A stretch of 64,000 nucleotides of DNA from RZZS01 sp964491785 (GTDB lineage Bacteria > Pseudomonadota > Alphaproteobacteria > Micavibrionales > Micavibrionaceae), in NCBI GenBank assembly GCA_964491785.1, contig CAZBGS010000002.1:124001-188000 (forward strand), given 5' to 3'. The position numbers and the translations under genes were made by a program. This document shows positions 8,236 to 16,194 of this stretch, in pieces. Under the pieces are notes generated by a model. That model was not told the origin of the DNA, ran no database searches, and worked only from the letters and a program-made list of their open reading frames with translations. Position 1 is the stretch's first letter. Every line of letters starts with the position of its first letter.

Positions 8236-11200
8236 ATGTCCAGAATAGTCTTTTTGCTGCTCTTTTCGGCGGTCTTCTTAGTCAGTTCCGCCAACGCCCA
8301 ACAGATGATCCGTGTTCGCGCCGGAGAACACGGGAGCTATTCGCGTATTGTTTTCGACTGGGATTCGCCGGTCGGATTAACGGTAAACCGGATAACTGCC
8401 GATACCCTGCATCTGAACTTTAATCGCAGGGCCGCCCTCGACCTTTCCGACGCGGCTTCTGTAAGGCTTGCGAACATCCACAGCGTCGAGCAACTGGCCG
8501 CCTCCGGCGAGAACACTCTGGCCCAGGTGCGCATTTCACCGGGCAGCAGCTTCAAGCAACTGACTGTCGGATCGAAAATAGTTCTCGACGTAATGCCTTC
8601 CCCGGGCAAAGCGGCGCAACCTTCGAAACCTCCGCCAGAGGACAAGAAAGAACCGCGGGAAGAAGCGAAAATTCCGGAACAGAGTAAAGAGCCTGAGCCA
8701 GTAAAGCCCGCTGAACCCGCCGCCAGATCCGAAACAGAGACAGCTGCCCCCGTCCCGCAACCTTCCGAACTCGAAAACCTCCAGGAGCAACTCAAGCCGC
8801 AGGGAGAACAGGTCATTGTCGACAAGGCCGAAGAGCCGAAGCCATTGCCGCCCGCCGCAGATCAAAAGCAGCAGGAAGGGGGCGATTTCAAACTTTACAA
8901 GCCCCATGTGATCACCGTTTCTGTCACGGAAGCCGTGGGAATGGCCTCCTTTATCCGCGATGGTTTCCTTTGGATCGTGCTTGACCGACCGGGAATATCA
9001 ATAGTGCCCCAGATTACAGGGCCTCAAAAAGCCGGATTCCCGCCGATCGAAAATATGAAGTCGGATAGCGGCACTGCCTATCGTATGAAACTCCCCGAAG
9101 GAGCCTTTGTCTACGCCGAAGGAGGAGGACTGATCTGGCGTCTCGTGGTAACGCCAAACAAAAAGAATTTGAAAGCGGCGGAAGTGCAAAGGCGCTTCAA
9201 GGCCGGAAACAATCTCCGAAACGGGTCTCTCTTCTGGCTGATGCCGCAGGCCACGAAAATACTTGAGATAGCAGATCCGCTTTCCGGCGAAAAGATTTTT
9301 GTCGCTCCCGTTAAGCTTGCCGACGAATTCGCCGGCCCCGAAAGAGAATTCGTCGACCTGAAAGTTTTGAATTCGATCGCCGGACTTGCGGTTGCGCCAA
9401 AGAACAACCGTGTTGCTGTTGCCATAGAGCGTCCCGGAGTGCTGATCTCCCACCCGGAAGGGCTGGCGCTGATGAACGAAGCCGAAATCCTTTCTAGAAA
9501 AGCCCGTAACGAGAAAAAAGAAGCTGCCCTTGATAATGACCAGAAAGATAATTCCGCGGGAAATAGAACCATCTACAATTTCGACCGCTGGCAGATGGGC
9601 GGAAACGCCGTCCTTGAAAGCAACCAGAGAGTATTGCTGGCCGGTCTTTCAACCAAGGATCAGACCGGTCTTGTCGAGGAACTGATCACCATCGCCAAAC
9701 TGAACATGGCCAACGGCTGGGGCACCGAAGCGCTTGGTTTTCTCGATCTGGCCTCCCAGTATCTTCCGGCCCTGCTTGAAAGCCCGGAATTCCTTTCCTT
9801 AAGAGGAGCGGCCAGCGCCCTTTCCCGAAAATACGAGCCTGCCTTCGAAGATCTTTCGGTAAGCGCACTCGATGGCAACATGGAAATAAATTTCTGGAGA
9901 TCCTACGTCCTCGCCGGCCTGGAAGACTGGCAGCAGGCCGATAAGAACATGCCCTCCGACTTCGAAATGATCTCTTCATACCCGAAGGTTATCAGAGTTC
10001 CGGTCGGGCTCAGTCTTGCTGAAGTGGCATTAAGAGCGGGAAATGTAAGCAAGGGAGAACAACTGCTGACTATCGTGGAGAAGGATTCCGGCTCCCTGCC
10101 GCTGCATTACAAGAATACCTGGCAGTATCTTTCCGGTGAGGCAAGGCGGCAGCGCGGCCGCCATGACGAGGCGCAGTCCCTCTGGCAGCCGCTTGCGGAG
10201 GGCTTTGACGAACTTTTTCGGGCCAAGGCCGGACTGGCGCTGACTGAGATGCTGCTAGCCGATGCAAGGATTACCGCCGAGGAAGCCATAGACCGGCTTG
10301 AGCGTCTGAGATACATCTGGCGCGGCGACGAGCTTGAAACCCGCATCAACTACCGGCTTGGCAAGGTCTATATCGGTGCGGGAGAGTTTACCAAGGGCCT
10401 TGGTATCCTTCGCGATGCGGCGGCGCTTGCCCCCAAATCAAAGCTGGGCCGCCAGATCGCCGAGGAGATGACGGTTACTTTCAAGGATCTTTTCCTGTCG
10501 AACAACTACCGCAAGCTGACACCGCTGGAGGCCATCACTCTTTATGAGCAGTTTCCCGAGCTTACCCCGACGGGTTCCGAGGGCGACAGGCTGGTGGAGA
10601 AGCTCGCGGAAACACTGGTGGAGGCAGACCTGCTCGACCGGGCCGCCAAAATCCTGGATCATCAGATCGAACACCGGCTGGAAGGAAGCGAGGCCGCAAG
10701 AGTTTCCATCCGTCTGGCCGCGATATACCTCATCAATCAGGAACCGGAGAAAGCCGCTGGTTCTCTGGATCGCGCCGAGCGAATCCTTTCCGCGATAAAT
10801 GACAGCAGCCGGAAAATGCGCGACAGGGAAATAAAGCTGCTCCGGGCCAGATCACTTTCCCAGCTGAGCCGCCCGATGCAGGCCATAGGAATGCTTGTGG
10901 AAATGCCGGTTGATCCCGATGTCAACCGCCTGCGCGCCGACATCGCCTGGCGCGCGGGTGAATGGGACGAAGCAGCGGAAGCTTTGGGCCAGATGATCGT
11001 CGATGCCGGCGTATCGCCCTCAAGGATGCTTACACCGCTGCAGGCCGAGCTTATTTTAAACAGGGCTGTCGCCCTGAACCTTGCCGATAACCGCGTAGCG
11101 TTAAGCCAGCTTCGCGAACGCTACGAAGCGCAAATGAAAAACACCCCGCGCGCCCGAATATTCGAGGTTATGACCCGCCCGAGAAAAGCCTCCGTCCTCT

Positions 11201-11295
11201 CCGACCGTGAAACCCTGATGTCGGTGGTTTCGGAAGTTGATATCTTCAAGGAGTTCCTCGACACTTATAAGGAAGGCTCGACAGAAGCCAAATAG
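8236..11295 (+). CDS. Secreted AMIN-like / TPR repeat protein of the flagellar locus
   Basis: This 1019-residue protein has a signal peptide (cleavage about residue 21, after SSANA), an AMIN-like beta domain (about 25-120, GSYSRIVFDWDSP), a long Pro/Glu/Lys-rich linker (about 120-215), a further beta-rich region (about 220-400) and a C-terminal half of helical TPR-like repeats. It should therefore be periplasmic or envelope-bound. Family members with this layout recur in flagellar clusters of alphaproteobacteria, but I know of no defined function. The ATG has no obvious Shine-Dalgarno sequence. It ends eight bases from the convergent fliP. A role in basal-body assembly or peptidoglycan interaction is inference only. 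Confidence 0.75.
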   Translation: MSRIVFLLLFSAVFLVSSANAQQMIRVRAGEHGSYSRIVFDWDSPVGLTVNRITADTLHLNFNRRAALDLSDAASVRLANIHSVEQLAASGENTLAQVRISPGSSFKQLTVGSKIVLDVMPSPGKAAQPSKPPPEDKKEPREEAKIPEQSKEPEPVKPAEPAARSETETAAPVPQPSELENLQEQLKPQGEQVIVDKAEEPKPLPPAADQKQQEGGDFKLYKPHVITVSVTEAVGMASFIRDGFLWIVLDRPGISIVPQITGPQKAGFPPIENMKSDSGTAYRMKLPEGAFVYAEGGGLIWRLVVTPNKKNLKAAEVQRRFKAGNNLRNGSLFWLMPQATKILEIADPLSGEKIFVAPVKLADEFAGPEREFVDLKVLNSIAGLAVAPKNNRVAVAIERPGVLISHPEGLALMNEAEILSRKARNEKKEAALDNDQKDNSAGNRTIYNFDRWQMGGNAVLESNQRVLLAGLSTKDQTGLVEELITIAKLNMANGWGTEALGFLDLASQYLPALLESPEFLSLRGAASALSRKYEPAFEDLSVSALDGNMEINFWRSYVLAGLEDWQQADKNMPSDFEMISSYPKVIRVPVGLSLAEVALRAGNVSKGEQLLTIVEKDSGSLPLHYKNTWQYLSGEARRQRGRHDEAQSLWQPLAEGFDELFRAKAGLALTEMLLADARITAEEAIDRLERLRYIWRGDELETRINYRLGKVYIGAGEFTKGLGILRDAAALAPKSKLGRQIAEEMTVTFKDLFLSNNYRKLTPLEAITLYEQFPELTPTGSEGDRLVEKLAETLVEADLLDRAAKILDHQIEHRLEGSEAARVSIRLAAIYLINQEPEKAAGSLDRAERILSAINDSSRKMRDREIKLLRARSLSQLSRPMQAIGMLVEMPVDPDVNRLRADIAWRAGEWDEAAEALGQMIVDAGVSPSRMLTPLQAELILNRAVALNLADNRVALSQLRERYEAQMKNTPRARIFEVMTRPRKASVLSDRETLMSVVSEVDIFKEFLDTYKEGSTEAK

Positions 11296-11303
11296 ATAGC
11301 TTG

Positions 11304-12086
11304 TCAGGGCATTGGCGGCGGGCCGGATTCGAAACTGCGCACCAGCGATCCTGCGACCAGATACCATCCGTCCACCAGCACGAAAAAGATAATCTTGAAA
11401 GGCAGGGAGATCATCACCGGCGGCAGCATCATCATCCCCATCGACATAAGGATGGAGGCCGTGACCATGTCGATGATCAGAAATGGCAGAAAAAGCATAA
11501 ACCCGATTTCGAATGCCCGCCGCAGTTCGGAAATCATAAAGGACGGAATTAGAACATGAAGCGGCACCGCCATCGCGTCCTCGAACGGGCCTTTGCCGCT
11601 AAGATCGATAAAAAGCTTCAGATCGTTTTCCCGCACATGCTTGAGCATGAAGATCCTGAAAGGTTCTGACGAGCGCTCGAAAGCGGTCATTTCGTCGATA
11701 TCCTCATTGATAAGCGGCCTGATCCCGCTTTCATAAGCCGATTGCAGCGTCGGCGCCATAACGAAAAAGGTTAAAAACAAAGCCAGTGAAATTATCACCG
11801 TATTCGGCGGAGTCTGCTGAATGCCGATGGCGGTTCTCAGGAACGAAAGCACGACGATGATCCTCGTGAACGAGGTCATCATGATCAGTATCGACGGCGC
11901 AAGCGACAATACCGTAAGCAGCGCCACAAGCTGCACGATAGTGCCGGTCAGGCTGCCGTCTTCCTCCCGGCCGAAATCAAGCGACAATGTCTGGGCGAAA
12001 GCTCCGTGGCTGCAAAGCAGAACCGTCGCCAGCAGCGGCAACGACAGAGCAAGGCGCAAACAGAATTTATACTTTTTCTCGTTCAT
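11304..12086 (-). CDS. fliP: Flagellar type III export protein FliP
   Basis: This 260-residue inner-membrane component of the export gate has a cleavable signal peptide (about residues 1-31) and four hydrophobic segments. Hallmarks are TSFTRIIVVLSFLRTAIG, QTPPNTVIISLALFLTFFVM, LIPSFMISELRRAFEIGF and MGMMMLPPVMISLPFKI. FliP forms the gate with FliQ and FliR, neither of which is in this window. Its ATG overlaps the fliO stop (ATGA), so the two are translationally coupled. Confidence 0.97.
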   Translation of the reverse strand: MNEKKYKFCLRLALSLPLLATVLLCSHGAFAQTLSLDFGREEDGSLTGTIVQLVALLTVLSLAPSILIMMTSFTRIIVVLSFLRTAIGIQQTPPNTVIISLALFLTFFVMAPTLQSAYESGIRPLINEDIDEMTAFERSSEPFRIFMLKHVRENDLKLFIDLSGKGPFEDAMAVPLHVLIPSFMISELRRAFEIGFMLFLPFLIIDMVTASILMSMGMMMLPPVMISLPFKIIFFVLVDGWYLVAGSLVRSFESGPPPMP

Positions 12087-12385
12087 TTTCTGCTGGGATC
12101 CTCAGGCTTCTCCGGTGGCCGGATGCCGGTCTCGACTACAGTTTCCCCGTTAATTCCCAGGATCACGAGATGCTCGGTATCGTCCCTTTGTAGAAGCACC
12201 ATGCGCCGCCTCGCGTCAAACGGCAGAACCTCGATTATCCTAAGACGTTTTCTGACTGCCTGAGGCGCGGCAAGCGCCCCTGCGCCGAATTTCCTCAAGA
12301 CAAAGGCAAGCCCCCCCATCAGGCAAAGGACAAATACAAGCGCAGCCGCGAAACGCAAATAATCTGTTAACTCAGGTGATTCCAT
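12083..12385 (-). CDS. fliO: Flagellar biosynthetic protein FliO
   Basis: This small 100-residue protein has one transmembrane helix (about residues 9-30) and a cytoplasmic tail with the FliO pattern RLRIIEVLPFDARRRMVLLQRD and HLVILG. FliO is an assembly factor for the FliP ring. It overlaps fliP by four bases and follows a small unidentified gene by 22 bp. Confidence 0.9.
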   Translation of the reverse strand: MESPELTDYLRFAAALVFVLCLMGGLAFVLRKFGAGALAAPQAVRKRLRIIEVLPFDARRRMVLLQRDDTEHLVILGINGETVVETGIRPPEKPEDPSRK

Positions 12386-12407
12386 GAGCGACCTGCTACT
12401 GCACTTT

Positions 12408-12683
12408 CTATCCCTGATCCGCCGGGCCTTGCGATCTGTCCTGATAATCCTTCAGGGCTCTGGCAAGATCCTCGAGCTTCGAAACCATCTCGGCCATTTT
12501 TCCTGATACCGCCTGCGCAACCTCGGGGGCGGCGGATTCGATATCGCTGCACAGCTGCGAAACATCCTTGTCCAGACTGCCAAGATTGGCAAGCGTACCG
12601 GATTCCACCTGATCCGTTGCCTGGATCACAAAGTCGATCATGTTGTTCAGACGGCTTTGCAGTTCTTCGGCGTTACTGGTCAT
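12408..12683 (-). CDS. Small coiled-coil protein, unknown function
   Basis: This 91-residue acidic, helical protein begins MTSNAEELQSRLNN and has no membrane segment or cysteine. It does not match a flagellar family that I can name. Its place between the flhB-like gene and fliO on the same strand, with short spacers and an AGGAAG Shine-Dalgarno sequence, makes it very likely real and flagellar. It could be a small export chaperone, but that is only a guess from size and helicity. Confidence 0.65.
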   Translation of the reverse strand: MTSNAEELQSRLNNMIDFVIQATDQVESGTLANLGSLDKDVSQLCSDIESAAPEVAQAVSGKMAEMVSKLEDLARALKDYQDRSQGPADQG

Positions 12684-12715
12684 TATTCTTCCTGCATCTG
12701 TATACTCTTCAAACG

Positions 12716-13087
12716 CTAACCATCCTGCGCATTATTTGCCGCAACGTCAAAGGGATTATGCTTTCCGTTGGCAATATACACGTAGTGAAGGATCTCGGCG
12801 ACAGCCATGAAGGCTTCAGGAGGTATGGGGCTGTCGATTTCGATGGCGGCAAGCATTTCTGCAAGGTCGCTGTCTTCTCTTACCTTTATGCCGTTCTCAA
12901 AAGCGATCTGCAGGATTCTCTCGGCCAGCTCTCCGCGTCCGGCGGCGGTTATTTCAGGTATTCTCCTGTCTTCGCCGGGCCCTTTAAGCGCGACCGCGGT
13001 TGCCCTGACGCTTTTCTTTTTGATGTTGACCGGCAGAAGGCGGTCTTCCCGCTCTCCATCGCTGCCGTCGTCCCTGATATCGATCAT
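12716..13087 (-). CDS. FlhB C-terminal-domain-like protein (export switch homologue)
   Basis: This 123-residue protein corresponds to the cytoplasmic C-terminal domain of FlhB/YscU: residues about 22-110 include ATAVALKG, RGELAERILQIAFENGIKV, DLAEMLAAIEIDSPIPPEAFMAVAEIL and HYVYIAN. The autocleavage NPTH motif is absent; the segment before the matched core reads RLLPVNIKKKSVRATAVALK. Stand-alone FlhB-tail proteins (often called FlhX) are known to be able to support substrate switching partly in other bacteria. Here it heads the minus-strand group leading to fliO-fliP, divergent from flgB. The full-length flhB is not in this window. Confidence 0.82.
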   Translation of the reverse strand: MIDIRDDGSDGEREDRLLPVNIKKKSVRATAVALKGPGEDRRIPEITAAGRGELAERILQIAFENGIKVREDSDLAEMLAAIEIDSPIPPEAFMAVAEILHYVYIANGKHNPFDVAANNAQDG

Positions 13088-13089
13088 TC

Positions 13090-13104
13090 TGGCACGTTTC
13101 CTGC
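13090..13104 (+). promoter_or_regulatory. Sigma-54 promoter of flgB operon
   Basis: TGGCACGTTTCCTGC matches the -24 consensus perfectly and has GG-N10-GC spacing. The predicted start near 13116 is about 34 bases before the flgB ATG. It overlaps the upstream end of the divergent flhB-like gene. A CCGGCAGAAGG sequence at 13030-13040 is a possible but unproven activator site. Confidence 0.8.
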
Positions 13105-13149
13105 AATGAATTCCCAGTGAACAGGTTCACGCCAACAAGGTAGCAGATT

Positions 13150-13557
13150 ATGAGCATGCAAAGTATCGCATTATTCAAGGCGCTTACAGCGAAGATGAGC
13201 TATCATGACCAGCGCCAGAGGGTAATTTCCCAGAACATTGCCAATGCCGACACGCCCCGCTACAGGCCAAACGACCTGGAGCCGGTGGATTTCGGCAAGA
13301 TTCTGAAGCAGGAGCAGGGCAGGATGCATGTAAGCCCGGTCGCCACCCATCCAGGCCACTTGCCCGACCCGGGCAAGCTCGCCTCCGCAAGGCAGGGCGC
13401 TCAGGACAGGACATATGAAGTCGCCCCTGCCGGCAACTCGGTAATTCTGGAAGAGCAACTGATCAACTCCAACCAGAACGCAATGGACTTCGCCATGACC
13501 ACCAATCTTTACCAGAAAAACATCTCGATGCTGCGTACCGCGCTCGGGCGTAATTGA
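13150..13557 (+). CDS. flgB: Flagellar basal-body rod protein FlgB
   Basis: This 135-residue proximal rod protein contains the rod motif RVISQNIANADTPRYRPNDL (about residues 24-43) and a C-terminal helix TTNLYQKNISMLRTALGRN typical of FlgB. It is first in flgB-flgC-fliE and follows a sigma-54 promoter-like site. A second in-frame ATG lies two codons downstream (13156), so the exact start is uncertain by two residues. Confidence 0.96.
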   Translation: MSMQSIALFKALTAKMSYHDQRQRVISQNIANADTPRYRPNDLEPVDFGKILKQEQGRMHVSPVATHPGHLPDPGKLASARQGAQDRTYEVAPAGNSVILEEQLINSNQNAMDFAMTTNLYQKNISMLRTALGRN

Positions 13558-13575
13558 TAGAAGGAGGAGGCAATA

Positions 13576-13998
13576 ATGTCAGATGCAGGTCTATGGGATT
13601 CGCTTTCGATTTCAGCTATGGGCATGCGGGCCCAGGGCGCCCGGATCAGGGTAATCTCCGAGAACATCGCCAACGCCGATACTGCCCCGACCAGGCCGGG
13701 GGGCAAGCCTTATCAAAGACAGATCATCAGTTTTAAAAACGTGCTCGACCGCGAAATGGGAATGAACGTTGTCAAGGTCGACCGTATCCGTCCGGATACG
13801 AGTTCCTCGTTTATCGATAAATACATGCCCGATCATCCCGGCGCCGACGAACGTGGGTATGTCAAGATGCCCAACGTCAACATGCTGATGGAAATCATGG
13901 ACATGCGCGAGGCTCAAAGGACATACGAGGCGAATCTGGGAATGATCGAGCAGTCGCGCTCGTTGCTCAACCGAACCATAGACTTGCTGCGGGCCTGA
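13576..13998 (+). CDS. flgC: Flagellar basal-body rod protein FlgC
   Basis: This 140-residue rod protein has SAMGMRAQGARIRVISENIA followed by NADTAPTRPGGKPYQRQ, and the C-terminal signature MPNVNMLMEIMDMREAQRTY and ANLGMIEQSRSLLNRTIDLL. It lies 18 bp downstream of flgB behind a strong GGAGGAGG Shine-Dalgarno sequence. Length and motifs are standard. Confidence 0.97.
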   Translation: MSDAGLWDSLSISAMGMRAQGARIRVISENIANADTAPTRPGGKPYQRQIISFKNVLDREMGMNVVKVDRIRPDTSSSFIDKYMPDHPGADERGYVKMPNVNMLMEIMDMREAQRTYEANLGMIEQSRSLLNRTIDLLRA

Positions 13999-14037
13999 TT
14001 CGGTTGATATATTATTTACTGCAAAGGGAGTCTGAAG

Positions 14038-14349
14038 ATGCCAGTTGATAAAATCGCCAATCCGGTAGCAGCGGCGAACGCCTATGCCAGCTCGGCAAAA
14101 ACTGCCCAGACCGCAGGTCTGGGGAAGGATATGCCCTCCTTCTCGCAATTCATCAGATCCTCGGCGCAATCCGCGCTGGAAACGCTGAGGGGCGGAGAGA
14201 AAGCCCAGTCCCATGCGGTTACCGGCGCTGCCACCCTGACCGAGGTGGTGGAAGCGGTAAATTCCGCCGAACTGACGCTTCAGACGGTGGTGGCTATCAG
14301 GGACAAACTGGTTGGCGCTTATCAGGACATAATGAGGATGCCGATCTAA
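14038..14349 (+). CDS. fliE: Hook-basal body complex protein FliE
   Basis: This 103-residue protein joins the MS ring to the rod. The C-terminal half matches FliE: SHAVTGAATLTEVVEAVNSAELTLQ and VVAIRDKLVGAYQDIMRMPI. It is third in flgB-flgC-fliE, preceded by AAAGGGAG. In many alphaproteobacteria fliQ, fliR and flhB follow fliE; here the operon stops and a riboswitch-like leader follows. Confidence 0.95.
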   Translation: MPVDKIANPVAAANAYASSAKTAQTAGLGKDMPSFSQFIRSSAQSALETLRGGEKAQSHAVTGAATLTEVVEAVNSAELTLQTVVAIRDKLVGAYQDIMRMPI

Positions 14350-14460
14350 CAGACTGCTAAACAAAACCCTCTTCCATCAAAATCTCCAGACCATTCCGGC
14401 GAAGAGGTTCGTAAAAAAATTGGCGGAACGAATTCATGAAAAGCTTGTTGGTATGTGCGA

Positions 14461-14560
14461 GACAGACAAGGGGTGCTCCCTGTTCCCTTTCGGGGGAAGA
14501 TAGCTGAGATATACCCTTGGAACCTGAGTCTGGTTAATGCCAGCGCAGGGATTGTCTGTC
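14461..14560 (+). ncRNA. TPP riboswitch aptamer (orphan)
   Basis: The sequence carries the thiamine-pyrophosphate aptamer signature on the plus strand: GGGGTGCTCCC, then AGCTGAGATATACCCTTGG, AACCTGAGTCTGG, TTAATGCCAGCGCAGGGA. P1 is a perfect nine-pair helix, GACAGACAA (14461-14469) with TTGTCTGTC (14552-14560). A P3 hairpin (TTCCC/GGGAA type) lies between. These invariant blocks bind TPP in known riboswitches. It is followed directly by a terminator, the usual transcriptional expression platform. No thiamine gene, nor any plausible plus-strand gene, lies downstream before flgI at 16195. Confidence 0.9.
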
Positions 14561-14563
14561 AGG

Positions 14564-14601
14564 CCCCGCATATCGCTTCGGCGAGTGCGGGGTTCTTTAT
14601 T
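14564..14601 (+). terminator. Intrinsic terminator of the TPP riboswitch
   Basis: CCCCGCA (14564-14570) pairs with TGCGGGG (14586-14592), with an inner CGC-TTCG-GCG tetraloop helix, followed by TTCTTTATTT. It starts four bases after the riboswitch P1 helix, so it is most likely the ligand-controlled expression platform. Confidence 0.85.
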
Positions 14602-14613
14602 TCGGGGAAGTCT

Positions 14614-14961
14614 TCAAGGACAGTTTATCCTTGGCACAAAGGCGAGAATGTCCTTTTCCTCAGGGTGCCCGTTTCCGGCTACAGCGTGATTCTGATAGCC
14701 ATGGGCCATCCAGGCGTTCCACAGCATATCAGTTCTGGTACAGTATGGAATGTCTTTCCATCTGGTATCCGCCGAGCCGTTCTCAATATTGAGCATCGTC
14801 CCTTCCACCTTGCCGTAATATGGAACTTCAAGCTCCCCGGCGGAGGAGTTTTTAACGTATCCGTTCAGACACCTGCCTATTTCAGCAACCAGAGAATCTC
14901 TGCATTCCGGATCTGCGTGATAAACAAAAATTTTATTAATATTACTTAGTGAACCGACCAT
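14614..14961 (-). CDS. Hypothetical protein, unknown function
   Basis: This 115-residue protein (from ATG 14961, with AGCAGGG upstream; an ATG five codons earlier is also possible) is not recognised. It has four cysteines, aromatic residues and no signal peptide or membrane helix. It is compact in appearance, with KIFVYHADPECRDSLVAEIG at the N-terminus and WNAWMAHGYQNHAV near the C-terminus. It lies downstream of dksA on the same strand but behind the dksA terminator. Its stop is only about 13 bases from the terminator of the opposing TPP riboswitch. Coding status is moderately sure; it could be a lineage-specific gene. Confidence 0.5.
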   Translation of the reverse strand: MVGSLSNINKIFVYHADPECRDSLVAEIGRCLNGYVKNSSAGELEVPYYGKVEGTMLNIENGSADTRWKDIPYCTRTDMLWNAWMAHGYQNHAVAGNGHPEEKDILAFVPRINCP

Positions 14962-14989
14962 CGCCCTGCTCCGCATAACATAACTTCAG

Positions 14990-15018
14990 GGGCCGGATAT
15001 TAATACCGGCCCCTGTTT
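14990..15018 (-). terminator. Terminator downstream of dksA
   Basis: GGGGCCGG (14992-14999) and CCGGCCCC form an eight-pair perfect stem with an AT-rich loop. It lies about 30 bp beyond the dksA stop. Flanking T/A sequence on both sides could allow bidirectional function, although the tracts are short. Confidence 0.65.
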
Positions 15019-15049
15019 TATGTCAATGTCATTAATTGCAAATACTGTA

Positions 15050-15484
15050 TTAATCTTCGCGATGGGTTCTTTCCATGCGCTCGTGACGTTCCTGGGCCTC
15101 AAGGCTCAGGGTGGCGATCGGCCGGGCATCGAGCCTTGCAACTGAGATCGGCTCTCCCGTTTCCTCGCAATAGCCGTACTCACCCTGATCAATGCGAAGC
15201 AGGGCTTCGTTGATCTTGTTGATGAGCTTGCGTTCGCGGTCGCGGGTACGCAGTTCGAGGGCGTGGTCAGTTTCGGCGGAAGCACGGTCGGCAAGGTCGG
15301 GCTTCTGAAGCTCGGTTCCCTGCAGGGTATTTTCTATGGTTTGCTGCGATTCCTTGAGTAGCTCCTCGCGCCAGGCTATCAGCTTCTGGCGAAAATATTC
15401 GAGCATGACCGGATTCATAAACTCACCCGCATCGTTTTTGGGATCGTAATCCGGGGGTACAGTGACATTGTTTGTTTTTGTCAT
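15050..15484 (-). CDS. dksA: RNA polymerase-binding transcription factor DksA
   Basis: This 144-residue DksA has the N-terminal coiled coil with the acidic tip (LADRASAETDHALELRTRDRERK region, about residues 63-85) and the C-terminal globular domain. The four-cysteine zinc site of the E. coli protein is degenerate: only one Cys remains, in YGYCEETGEPI, followed by RLDARPIATLSLEAQERHER. This Cys-poor form is usual in alphaproteobacteria. DksA acts in the RNA polymerase secondary channel with ppGpp. It lies 75 bp downstream of fliX and has its own downstream terminator hairpin. Confidence 0.93.
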   Translation of the reverse strand: MTKTNNVTVPPDYDPKNDAGEFMNPVMLEYFRQKLIAWREELLKESQQTIENTLQGTELQKPDLADRASAETDHALELRTRDRERKLINKINEALLRIDQGEYGYCEETGEPISVARLDARPIATLSLEAQERHERMERTHRED

Positions 15485-15559
15485 GTTTTTTTCAAAACCC
15501 TTTTAAGCACCTGAAAAAGAAACGAGAGACTATAAGTCGCAAGGGACGGCAAGACAAGC

Positions 15560-16024
15560 CTAAAAAGACATTTTGCCCTGTCCGGAGTCCCTGATCCTGT
15601 TAATACTGACCCGCATCTTCGCCAGTTCCACCTGGGCGCGCAGATCGATCTCGTCCATTATCTCGACAAGGCGCGGATCCTGAATCCTTTCCCTGTGCGA
15701 GGCGACCACATCGGCAATGTCGACCATATGCCCTACCGTTAACGTACCTCCGAGCATCGCCATGCGAATTCCGTCGAGACCATCAAGAATCTTTTGCGAT
15801 CTTTCCTGCATGCGGCGGCGGGCCGATTTTTCGGTAGGATCCTCCGCGGCCTGAACGGTAAGAAGCGAATCCACGCTTGCGATCTGGCGCGAGGCGCTGG
15901 TCTCGGCAGCCGACGAGGTCTCGCGAGGCATGAAATCCTCGAAACTGGCGCCGCTTCCGGAAACACTGCCTTTTTTCTTTGCCGGAGAGGCACCTTGGGT
16001 TCTGCCGGGGCCTTCAATTTTCAT
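15560..16024 (-). CDS. fliX: Flagellar assembly regulator FliX
   Basis: This 154-residue protein begins MKIEGPGRTQG and ends with an alphaproteobacterial FliX core: RRRMQERSQKILDGLDGIRM, DPRLVEIMDEIDLRAQVELA. In Caulobacter FliX links early basal-body assembly to the sigma-54 activator FlbD, which is encoded further along in this window. It is divergent from flgI and shares the 170-bp region that holds a sigma-54 promoter, the same arrangement as in Caulobacter. Residues about 10-60 are low complexity. Confidence 0.87.
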   Translation of the reverse strand: MKIEGPGRTQGASPAKKKGSVSGSGASFEDFMPRETSSAAETSASRQIASVDSLLTVQAAEDPTEKSARRRMQERSQKILDGLDGIRMAMLGGTLTVGHMVDIADVVASHRERIQDPRLVEIMDEIDLRAQVELAKMRVSINRIRDSGQGKMSF

Positions 16025-16138
16025 AAAAACACCTTTTTAAACTCATTACTCAATTATAGCCTAAATACGGACAAGCTTGCAGGGATTTTAGCAAGACGGT
16101 GGATTAATAAAACCCTTGAGCCGGCAACTCCGGAAAAC

Positions 16139-16153
16139 TGGCACGAATTTCGC
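16139..16153 (+). promoter_or_regulatory. Sigma-54 promoter of flgI operon
   Basis: TGGCACGAATTTCGC has a perfect -24 block and GG-N10-GC spacing. The predicted start near 16165 is about 30 bases before the flgI ATG. CCGGCAACTCCGG at 16121-16133, just upstream, resembles the sequence noted before the flgB promoter and could be an activator site. Confidence 0.78.
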
Positions 16154-16194
16154 ATATCTCCTCAACGAATAATTCACTTGCGAGGTTTCAGGCC

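Noticed and set aside
8046..8423. Plus-strand 125-codon open frame before the AMIN/TPR gene
   Set aside because: It overlaps 188 bases of a well-supported signal-peptide-bearing gene in another frame, and its product is Arg/Ser-rich without a pattern.
14455..14949. Plus-strand 164-codon open frame across the riboswitch and beyond
   Set aside because: It starts inside the TPP aptamer and runs through the terminator, has no Shine-Dalgarno sequence, and lies opposite a more protein-like minus-strand frame; its product has no recognisable features. It cannot be the gene controlled by the riboswitch in the normal way.
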